Shown here: piece after piece, positions 1-5,725 of the stretch
Position numbering within the stretch: position 1 is the first letter of the stretch
How the letters are laid out: each line of letters opens with the position of its first letter
Source: UBA7683 sp964643895
GTDB lineage: Bacteria > Patescibacteriota > Saccharimonadia > Saccharimonadales > UBA7683
Assembly: GCA_964643895.1 (NCBI GenBank)
Contig: CAZXUE010000015.1
Coordinates: forward strand, 1-20,635
Direction: 5' to 3'
Length of the DNA: 20,635 bases
Made by a program: the position numbers and the translations under genes
Notes under the pieces: generated by a model
The model's database searches: none
Told to the model about the DNA's origin: nothing
Seen by the model: the letters and a program-made list of their open reading frames with translations, nothing else

Positions 1-1
1 T

Positions 2-78
2 TGGAGGGCCAGGAGGGACTCGAACCCTCGACACCCTGCTTAAGAGGCAGGTGCTCTAACCAGCTGAGCTACTGGCCC
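2..78 (-). tRNA. tRNA-Lys(CUU), CCA encoded
   Basis: The minus strand folds as a full cloverleaf. The acceptor stem GGGCCAG (72-78) pairs with CTGGCCC (6-12), the anticodon stem-loop is CCTGC-CTCTTAA-GCAGG with anticodon CUU (Lys, codon AAG), and the T arm carries TTCGAGT. The encoded CCA lies at 2-4. The discriminator base (position 5, read as U73) is unusual, because bacterial tRNA-Lys normally has A73 or G73. Confidence 0.95.
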
Positions 79-91
79 AAGTGCAAAGGTG

Positions 92-120
92 ATAATATCA
101 AATCTCACCCCTGTTTTCAA
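92..120 (-). promoter_or_regulatory. promoter of tRNA-Lys
   Basis: On the minus strand TTGAAA (115-120) and TATTAT (92-97) are 17 bp apart, and TG-A precedes the -10, making it an extended -10. The expected start lies a few bases before the tRNA 5' end at 78. The -35 box directly abuts the CCA of the upstream tRNA-Arg. Confidence 0.7.
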
Positions 121-197
121 TGGTACACGCGGTAGGACTCGAACCTACGACCCTCTGTTCCGAAGACAGATGCTCTAATCCACTGAGCTACGCGTGC
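121..197 (-). tRNA. tRNA-Arg(UCG), CCA encoded
   Basis: The minus strand gives acceptor GCACGCG (191-197) against CGCGTGT (125-131), anticodon stem-loop TCTGT-CTTCGGA-ACAGA with anticodon UCG (Arg, codon CGA), T-loop TTCGAGT, discriminator A (124) and CCA at 121-123. The terminal acceptor pair is G1-U72 rather than Watson-Crick, as in the tRNA-Arg(UCU) of this window. Confidence 0.95.
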
Positions 198-206
198 GCG
201 TCGGTT

Positions 207-215
207 ATTATAACA
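207..215 (-). promoter_or_regulatory. extended -10 promoter of tRNA-Arg(UCG)
   Basis: The minus strand reads TGTTATAAT, a consensus extended -10 about 10 bp from the tRNA 5' end. It lies back to back with the murB promoter (231-239). Confidence 0.65.
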
Positions 216-230
216 GATATGAATGACGAC

Positions 231-239
231 TGGTATACT
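231..239 (+). promoter_or_regulatory. extended -10 promoter of murB (leaderless)
   Basis: TGGTATACT is an extended -10 whose last base is 9 nt before the ATG at 249. The predicted transcription start would lie at about 246-249, so the mRNA would have little or no 5' UTR. This decides the murB start: an ATG at 219 would lie upstream of the promoter. Confidence 0.55.
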
Positions 240-248
240 AGATTTGAT

Positions 249-1304
249 ATGAATGTTCAATATAACGCACCCCTTGCGCCACTTACTTCTCTTAAATGCG
301 GAGGGCCGGCAAAAGTACTTATGATCACATCAAACACAGAAGAATTGCTTGAAGGGCTACGTGCAGCCAACGGTAATCATTTAAACATATTAGGATATGG
401 AACTAACTCGCTTATTTCAGACTACGGACTAGACGGCACAACCATCATTACACGCGTCGGCAATCTTTCCTTTCAGGATGACCTTGATGTTGCTGATACC
501 GGAGCCTGGTGGGATGATTTGGTGCAGCTTTCAATCGAAAAAAAGCTTTGGGGTATTGAGCTAATGAGTGGCATACCTAGCAGCGTTGGTGGCGCCGTCA
601 TGGGCAACATAGCTGCATATGGTCAGCAAATCAGCGACACATTAGCTTGGATCGAAGTGTTTAACCGTGATACTGCTCAGGTGCAGAAACTGTCAGCAAA
701 CGAGATTACATTTAACTACCGATCGAGCTCGCTACAAAACCAGCTAAATTTCGTAATTCTGCGGGCTGCATTTTGCCTCTCGCCTTATAGCACCACTCAT
801 CTGGGCTATGCAAGTGCACAATCAGCAGCTGAAAAACTTGGTCTTGATACAGGGAGCCTGCATAACCGAAGGTTGATTATTCTTGAGGCACGGGGCCAGG
901 CAGGCTCTTTATGGGACCCTAATGACGCAAACGCCCAACATACAGCTGGCTCATTCTTTAAAAACCCTTTAGTCAGTCAGACGCAAGCTGAAGAGATTGC
1001 GACGTACGACGAAACTGGCAAGTCGCTGGAGCGCTTATTGGCACAGAATAGAATTCACGGCGGGGACACTCGCCGCTCTTCTGCCGCTCACGTTTTACTA
1101 GCAGCGGGTTTCGAGAGAGGCCAAACTTGGGGTGCGGTTCGACTACATCCCGATCATATATTAAAGATTGAGAACACCGGTGGTGCAAAAGCTCAAGAAG
1201 TTTACGACGTTGCGCAGCTTGTTATTCGGCGCGTAAGAGAAGAACTGGGTATCGTGCTTGAACCCGAGGTTACATTCATCGGGCAATTTGATGGTGTAGA
1301 ATAG
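249..1304 (+). CDS. murB: UDP-N-acetylmuramate dehydrogenase
   Basis: MurB is the flavoenzyme that reduces UDP-GlcNAc-enolpyruvate to UDP-MurNAc, the second committed step of cytoplasmic peptidoglycan precursor synthesis. At 351 aa from this start it shows the FAD-binding signature GYGTNSL (49-55), the GIPSSVGGAV segment (108-117) with following N and YG, NYRSS (157-160; catalytic Arg158), the TAGSFFKNP motif (232-240; proton-donor Ser235) and EPEVTFIG near the C-terminus (catalytic Glu340). The length and the C-terminal MurB_C domain fit the type I enzyme. The reading frame is open back to 120 through the tRNA-Arg. ATG219 would add ten residues, but neither start has a Shine-Dalgarno site and an extended -10 sits just before ATG249. 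The M50 peptidase follows after 5 nt and may be cotranscribed. Confidence 0.95.
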   Translation: MNVQYNAPLAPLTSLKCGGPAKVLMITSNTEELLEGLRAANGNHLNILGYGTNSLISDYGLDGTTIITRVGNLSFQDDLDVADTGAWWDDLVQLSIEKKLWGIELMSGIPSSVGGAVMGNIAAYGQQISDTLAWIEVFNRDTAQVQKLSANEITFNYRSSSLQNQLNFVILRAAFCLSPYSTTHLGYASAQSAAEKLGLDTGSLHNRRLIILEARGQAGSLWDPNDANAQHTAGSFFKNPLVSQTQAEEIATYDETGKSLERLLAQNRIHGGDTRRSSAAHVLLAAGFERGQTWGAVRLHPDHILKIENTGGAKAQEVYDVAQLVIRRVREELGIVLEPEVTFIGQFDGVE

Positions 1305-1309
1305 AGCAT

Positions 1310-1969
1310 ATGCAATCTGACATGTTTACGCTTCTTCTGTACGCTATTCCCGCTCTTGTTGTAGCAATTTCCCTTCACGAGATGATGCACGCGGTTGCCG
1401 GCTACTGGCTTGGGGATGACACCGCGCATGCTCACGGTAGAATCAGCTTTAATCCACTCAGACACATCGACCCGCTTACTACAGTTGCACTGCCCTTGAT
1501 ATTAGTGCTTTTTGGTCTTCCGCCATTTGCGGCCGCCAAGCCGGTGCCGATTAATATGTATCGATTAAAGTTTCAAGAATTTGGCATGGCACTCGTTGGG
1601 CTTGCCGGACCGCTCACTAACCTGCTGCTTGCTATCATCTTTATTGGCATCTTAAAAATCATTGAACCGGCGGCCCTAGGCGTGTTGGCTGAAGGTAGCA
1701 TTATTGTGAGTGGATCGTATCTAATCGGCTTCTTGGGTTATAGCATTCTGTTAAATATCGGTTTGTTTGTATTCAATATGATTCCCTTTCCGCCACTGGA
1801 CGGCTCACGCGTGTTATATGCCATCGCGCCTGAACCTGTACAAAAAGTGATGATGCAAGTCGAACAAATGGGCTTCTCAGCCATTCTCCTCTTTATGTTC
1901 ATTGGCTTCCCGCTGATTAGTCCGTTCATTCGCGGAGCACAGCAAATGATCGTTCAAGTTTTAACATGA
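1310..1969 (+). CDS. M50-family site-2-type metallopeptidase
   Basis: This 219-aa integral membrane protein has the zinc-metallopeptidase motif HEMMH (23-27) in its first hydrophobic segment and NMIPFPPLDG (156-165), whose Asp164 is the expected third zinc ligand. Both are hallmarks of the site-2 protease (M50B) fold. Family members cut membrane-embedded substrates such as anti-sigma factors; the substrate here cannot be told. There is no PDZ or CBS domain, so it is a minimal form. It starts 5 nt after the murB stop. A TAGAAT at 1297-1302 is only a weak -10 candidate, so cotranscription with murB is more likely. Confidence 0.88.
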   Translation: MQSDMFTLLLYAIPALVVAISLHEMMHAVAGYWLGDDTAHAHGRISFNPLRHIDPLTTVALPLILVLFGLPPFAAAKPVPINMYRLKFQEFGMALVGLAGPLTNLLLAIIFIGILKIIEPAALGVLAEGSIIVSGSYLIGFLGYSILLNIGLFVFNMIPFPPLDGSRVLYAIAPEPVQKVMMQVEQMGFSAILLFMFIGFPLISPFIRGAQQMIVQVLT

Positions 1970-2002
1970 TACCCCGGCTTGTAGCTTACGTGGTTCGACC
2001 GA

Positions 2003-2008
2003 TATAAT
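2003..2008 (+). promoter_or_regulatory. -10 element of the 80-aa membrane protein gene
   Basis: A consensus TATAAT ends 6 nt before the ATG at 2015, so the transcript is predicted to be leaderless. It lacks the upstream TG seen at most promoters here, and no good -35 is visible. Confidence 0.5.
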
Positions 2009-2014
2009 TACCAT

Positions 2015-2257
2015 ATGAAAAATAAGCCTGTAAACAAAAAATCGCTGGCATATAAAATCTTCAATCATAAGATAACTGAAGAGGTCGTAGTCCTATTACT
2101 TGGTATATTGCTCGTGATAATGGGGCTCGTGGTACTGCCTGACATCTTGAAAGATAGTAAGGATAGACTTTTTTACATCGGGACTGGGCTGCTACCTGGG
2201 TTATTTCTTATGTACATTTCACTTAGATCCTTACTAGTGAAGATCGAGAAGCACTAA
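2015..2257 (+). CDS. small two-TM membrane protein, unknown function
   Basis: This 80-aa protein has a basic N-terminus (about 1-20) and two hydrophobic helices (about 23-45 and 51-72), then a charged tail. I do not recognise a family. The coding call rests on a consensus TATAAT 6 nt before the ATG, a typical membrane-protein composition and the exact fit between neighbours. Its TAA stop (2255-2257) overlaps the TAG stop of the convergent glyA gene (2254-2256). Confidence 0.65.
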   Translation: MKNKPVNKKSLAYKIFNHKITEEVVVLLLGILLVIMGLVVLPDILKDSKDRLFYIGTGLLPGLFLMYISLRSLLVKIEKH

Positions 2258-3531
2258 GCCTGGTCGCTTGGCAAAGGGAAGTTCTGGCAAAACTCTGTGA
2301 TAGCTTGATGAATTTTACTAAGCTGATCTTGTTCTTCAAAGCGTGTTAATACTTGATCAATCCAGTCGGCTACTTGCAGCATCTCAGCCTCCTTCATGCC
2401 ACGACTGGTTAGCGCCGGCGTGCCGAGACGGATACCAGATGGGTCAAAGGGTGAGCGAGGGTCGAATGGGATAGTGTTTTTATTGACCGTTATGCCGGCC
2501 TTACCTAATGCCGCTTCAGCCTGTTTGCCGCTAATATTTTTGTTAGTAAGATCCATCAGCAGCAGGTGGCTGTCAGTACCTCCAGTTACCAGTTGATAGC
2601 CTTTTTCTAATAAAGCCGTGGCGAGAGCCTGGGCATTAGCAAGTACCTGCGCACCGTAAGCTTTAAAGCTTGGCTGAGAGGCTTCTTTCAATGCTACCGC
2701 GATCGCCGCGGTCTGGTGATTGTGTGGCCCGCCTTGCAAGCCTGGAATCAATGCCCGGTCAATTAAGGATGGGACGTTTTCGCGCGTACGTTCAACCTTT
2801 TTTAAAGGGTTAGAAGGCAGGCCATTGGCTAAAATCATGGCGCCGCGCGGGCCACGCAAGGTTTTATGGGTTGTTGTAGTGACCACATCGGCTACACCAA
2901 CTGGGGTTGGGTACACGCCAGCAGCTACTAATCCAGCTACATGGCTCATGTCAGCCAAGAAGAAGGCGCCGACGCTATCGGCTACTTCTTTGTATTTCTC
3001 CCATTCGTAGAACCTCGGATAGGCGCTGCCGCCGCCAATAATCAGCTTTGGCTTATGTTCTTTAGCCAGCTTGTACATTTCATCAATATCAATATAGCCA
3101 TCAGGGCGAGCGTGATACTGTACGCTGTTATAAAACGTGCTTGAGAAGTTAAGCTTTAAGCCATGCGTCATATGACCGCCATGTGTTAGGCTCAGGCCCA
3201 TGATAGTGTCACCCGGATCCAACAACGCATAATATGCCACTAGATTAGCCGGGCAACCAGAATGCGGCTGGACATTGGCATGAGTTGCGCCAAATAATGT
3301 CTTAGCTCTATCACGCGCAAGATTTTCAACTTTATCAACAAACTCGCAGCCACCATAATATCGTTGCCCTGGGTATCCTTCAGAATATTTATCCGTCAAA
3401 CAAGAGCCAAGCGCCGCCATCACATCTGCCGAGGTATGATTTTCACTCGGAATCATCTCGAGTCCTGAAGTTTGTCGATCGTGTTCCGCCTGAATTAAAT
3501 CACGAATTTCATCATCATTTTGCACTACCAT
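2254..3531 (-). CDS. glyA: serine hydroxymethyltransferase
   Basis: This PLP enzyme interconverts serine plus tetrahydrofolate with glycine plus methylene-tetrahydrofolate, feeding one-carbon units to nucleotide and methionine synthesis. The 425-aa length is standard. Visible family features are the N-terminal SENHTS and EGYPGQRYYGG segments, QPHSGCPAN (88-96), the ADMSHVAGL strand (Asp194, His197), and the PLP lysine in TTTTHKTLRGPRG (Lys223). A strong Shine-Dalgarno GGAGGAATT directly precedes the ATG, unlike the leaderless genes around it. The roughly 65-nt leader contains an 8-bp inverted repeat (3552-3592). The gene is divergent from the Nudix gene, and its stop codon overlaps that of the convergent 80-aa gene. 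Confidence 0.97.
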   Translation of the reverse strand: MVVQNDDEIRDLIQAEHDRQTSGLEMIPSENHTSADVMAALGSCLTDKYSEGYPGQRYYGGCEFVDKVENLARDRAKTLFGATHANVQPHSGCPANLVAYYALLDPGDTIMGLSLTHGGHMTHGLKLNFSSTFYNSVQYHARPDGYIDIDEMYKLAKEHKPKLIIGGGSAYPRFYEWEKYKEVADSVGAFFLADMSHVAGLVAAGVYPTPVGVADVVTTTTHKTLRGPRGAMILANGLPSNPLKKVERTRENVPSLIDRALIPGLQGGPHNHQTAAIAVALKEASQPSFKAYGAQVLANAQALATALLEKGYQLVTGGTDSHLLLMDLTNKNISGKQAEAALGKAGITVNKNTIPFDPRSPFDPSGIRLGTPALTSRGMKEAEMLQVADWIDQVLTRFEEQDQLSKIHQAITEFCQNFPLPSDQA

Positions 3532-3551
3532 AATTCCTCCTAAAACTACAT

Positions 3552-3592
3552 TAACTACTGCCGCACATATCTGTAATAAGAGGAAGTAGTTA
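3552..3592 (-). promoter_or_regulatory. inverted repeat in glyA leader
   Basis: TAACTACT (3552-3559) and AGTAGTTA (3585-3592) form a perfect 8-bp stem with a 25-nt loop within the predicted glyA 5' UTR. It does not match a glycine or THF riboswitch that I can recognise. It could be an RNA hairpin, a protein site or chance. Confidence 0.35.
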
Positions 3593-3604
3593 GATCATAT
3601 AGCT

Positions 3605-3613
3605 ATTGTAGCA
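3605..3613 (-). promoter_or_regulatory. extended -10 promoter of glyA
   Basis: The minus strand reads TGCTACAAT, giving a predicted start near 3598 and a leader of about 65 nt. It directly abuts the divergent Nudix promoter through a shared GCATGC. Confidence 0.55.
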
Positions 3614-3622
3614 TGCTATACT
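3614..3622 (+). promoter_or_regulatory. extended -10 promoter of the Nudix gene (leaderless)
   Basis: TGCTATACT ends 6 nt before the ATG at 3629, and there is no Shine-Dalgarno site. It is adjacent, back to back, to the glyA extended -10. Confidence 0.6.
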
Positions 3623-3628
3623 TTTGCT

Positions 3629-4093
3629 ATGCCGCATATTCATGAACTTATTGATTTTGTAATCACCGCGATCATTGTAAGTCCTGATAAAAACAGGGTG
3701 CTTCTCGCTAACCATCCGCGCTACCAAATGTGGATACCAATTGGCGGGCACATTGAGCTTGAAGATGATGCGGATGTAACCCTCTCGAAAGAAATTGCTG
3801 AAGAAACCGGATTAAGTTTTCATCCACTCGGAGGAAAGCCAAATTATACATCTAAGGGGGTAAAGCCACTCATAACTCCTGATTATGTTGATATACATGA
3901 GGCAAATCCACCACATAAACATCATGCTTTTGTTTATTTTGTCATTGCTACTAGCGATGACTTTCAAAAATCAGATGAGCATACTGCCTTGAAGTGGTTC
4001 ACTACCCAAGAACTTCGCGAGCCTCAATATAATATCAGTGACCATACATTCTTTTATGCCCAGAAGGCTCTTGAAAAAGCCCGATCAGTGTAA
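3629..4093 (+). CDS. Nudix hydrolase
   Basis: This 154-aa single-domain Nudix protein would hydrolyse a nucleoside diphosphate linked to another moiety, using divalent metal in the cytoplasm. The Nudix box lies at about 40-62: GHIELED, seven residues, then KEIAEETGL. Relative to GX5EX7REUXEEXGU, the first E is D46 and the R is K54, while the metal-binding Glu58-Glu59 pair is kept, so activity is plausible. The substrate cannot be deduced. The strand-rich HHAFVYFVIA and the WFTTQEL segment are usual in the family. The transcript is predicted leaderless. The stop is followed within 8 nt by the palindrome controlling the HTH-MurA gene. Confidence 0.9.
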   Translation: MPHIHELIDFVITAIIVSPDKNRVLLANHPRYQMWIPIGGHIELEDDADVTLSKEIAEETGLSFHPLGGKPNYTSKGVKPLITPDYVDIHEANPPHKHHAFVYFVIATSDDFQKSDEHTALKWFTTQELREPQYNISDHTFFYAQKALEKARSV

Positions 4094-4096
4094 GTA

Positions 4097-4131
4097 TTGT
4101 ATATCACATGTGATATGTTATGATGTAACAT
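4097..4131 (+). promoter_or_regulatory. promoter with nested operators of the HTH-MurA gene
   Basis: TTGTAT (4097-4102) and TATGAT (4119-4124), preceded by TG-T, form a promoter with a 16-bp spacer. The spacer region holds a perfect 16-bp palindrome, ATATCACATGTGATAT (4101-4116). A second inverted repeat, ATGTTA-TGATG-TAACAT (4115-4131), covers the -10 and runs up to the ATG. A bound XRE dimer would block RNA polymerase. Confidence 0.65.
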
Positions 4132-5649
4132 ATGCAAGAATACCAGCAAAAAATTGGTGAATTGATCGCACGAGTTCGCAACCAGCGCGGTCTAACTCAA
4201 AAGGAGTTGGCAGATAAACTGAGTACTTCTCAAAGTGCTATTAACCGAATAGAGGCTGGGAAACAAAATGTCACCCTTGAAATGCTTGCTAGAATAAGTG
4301 ATGTGCTTAATAAAGAACTTATTTCGCTTGGCGGTAACTCGCTCAATCTGAAAGTTGAAGGTGGTCACAAGCTCCGCGGTGTAGTTGATATTAAAGTAAG
4401 CAAGAACGCTACGGTAGGCCTCCTCTGCGCAGCGCTGCTCAATAAAGGTACGACGACACTTAAAAAAGCGCCGAAGATTGAAGAGGTTTTTCGCTTACTT
4501 GAAGTCCTGCAAAGCATTGGTGTGAAGATCACTTGGCACGATAATGGTGATTTAGAGATTAGGCCACCAAAAAAGCTGGTTCTAGATAAGATGGATGTGA
4601 AAGCTGCTCGCCGTACCCGTAGCGTTATTATGTACCTTGGGGCACTCATGCACCGCTATAAAGAATTCAGGCTACCGTATGCCGGTGGCTGCAAGCTTGG
4701 TAAACGAACTGTCGCACCGCATCTGTATGCTTTACAAGAATTTGGCGTTCAAGTAGTCACAAAGAATAACTATTACCAAGCTACCATCAAAAAGCGGGCT
4801 GCACGCGAAGTAACGCTCTACGAAATGGGTGATACCGTTAGCGAGAATGTGCTTATGGCCGCCGCCCTTACCGAAGGCAGCACAACCATTCGCAATATCA
4901 GCAGTAATTACATGGTGCAAGATATGTGTTTCTTTTTAGAAGTTTGCGGCGTCAAAATTGAAGGTATTGGCACAAATACACTCATTGTTCACGGTGTGAA
5001 AGATATAGATAAAGATATTACCTACGCCCCAAGCGAGGACCCGATTGAAGCCTTCAGTTTTCTTGCAGCTGCCATCACCACCAACTCGCACCTCACCATT
5101 CGACGCTGCCCTATCGATTTTCTGCGAGTAGAATTGCTTCGGCTTGAAAGAATGGGTTGTAAATTCCGTATTAGCAAACCTTACGTGGCAGAAAATAAAC
5201 GCACCCTCTTAGTAGATATCACCAACCTTGAGGCAGATAGCTTAAAAGCTCCTGAAGATAAAATCCACGCACTGACCCACCCGGGTATCAATATGGATAA
5301 CCTCCCCTTCTTCGCTCCAATTGTAGCAAGATCCAGAGGTACCACACTTATTCATGACTGGAGCTACGAGGATCGGGCAATTTATTTAACCGAACTACGA
5401 AAACTCGGGGTAGATGTTCGCCTTGCAGATCCTCACCGTGCCTATATCAGTGGCCCAAGCAAATTTGAGCCAGCCGACATCAACGCCCCAGCAGCCCTAA
5501 GGCCCGCTGTCATCATTCTCATCACCATGCTCGCCGCTCCTGGCACCAGCATTCTCAGAAACATCTACTCTATCACCCGGGGCTACGAAGACTTCGCCGA
5601 GCGCCTCAACTCCCTCGGCGCCCACATAACTGTTCTGCGAGATATATAA
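4132..5649 (+). CDS. murA: XRE helix-turn-helix/UDP-GlcNAc 1-carboxyvinyltransferase fusion
   Basis: This 505-aa protein joins an XRE-type HTH (about 5-62; LTQKELADKLSTSQSAINRIE) to a complete MurA/EPSP-synthase-like domain (about 70-505). MurA transfers enolpyruvate from PEP to UDP-GlcNAc, the first committed step of peptidoglycan synthesis. Residues matching E. coli MurA are Lys91-Asn92 (K22-N23), Arg163 (R91), Cys187 in AGGCKLGKR (C115), Arg192 (R120), Asp389 (D305) and Arg457 (R397), followed by the RGYE motif (483-486). The usual PGGC is AGGC. Catalytic residues look intact, so an enzyme, or an enzyme-derived ligand sensor, is possible. The transcript is predicted leaderless, and the promoter lies inside two inverted repeats that could be the HTH's own operator. 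A second, HTH-less MurA may exist elsewhere in the genome. Confidence 0.9.
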   Translation: MQEYQQKIGELIARVRNQRGLTQKELADKLSTSQSAINRIEAGKQNVTLEMLARISDVLNKELISLGGNSLNLKVEGGHKLRGVVDIKVSKNATVGLLCAALLNKGTTTLKKAPKIEEVFRLLEVLQSIGVKITWHDNGDLEIRPPKKLVLDKMDVKAARRTRSVIMYLGALMHRYKEFRLPYAGGCKLGKRTVAPHLYALQEFGVQVVTKNNYYQATIKKRAAREVTLYEMGDTVSENVLMAAALTEGSTTIRNISSNYMVQDMCFFLEVCGVKIEGIGTNTLIVHGVKDIDKDITYAPSEDPIEAFSFLAAAITTNSHLTIRRCPIDFLRVELLRLERMGCKFRISKPYVAENKRTLLVDITNLEADSLKAPEDKIHALTHPGINMDNLPFFAPIVARSRGTTLIHDWSYEDRAIYLTELRKLGVDVRLADPHRAYISGPSKFEPADINAPAALRPAVIILITMLAAPGTSILRNIYSITRGYEDFAERLNSLGAHITVLRDI

Positions 5650-5689
5650 AGTCACTCAATCCTGTTTACCAAAAATGTGTATTTCTTTG

Positions 5690-5725
5690 AGGAGGTGTCG
5701 GATGACTGCTTCTAAGGAAGGTTAG
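5690..5725 (+). other. near-perfect Shine-Dalgarno before a 7-codon ORF
   Basis: AGGAGGTG (5690-5697) matches the anti-Shine-Dalgarno almost fully and stands 4 nt before ATG5702, which opens a 7-codon ORF (MTASKEG, stop 5723-5725). The stop overlaps that of the convergent 564-aa gene. It may be a decayed gene start or chance. Confidence 0.2.

Noticed and set aside
120..248. Upstream extension of murB to 120 or ATG219
   Set aside because: The region to 197 is the tRNA-Arg on the other strand, and an extended -10 at 231-239 places ATG219 upstream of the promoter; the homologous part begins near ATG249.
3552..3592. Glycine or THF riboswitch before glyA
   Set aside because: The leader of about 65 nt is too short and shows none of the conserved core bases; only a simple inverted repeat is present.
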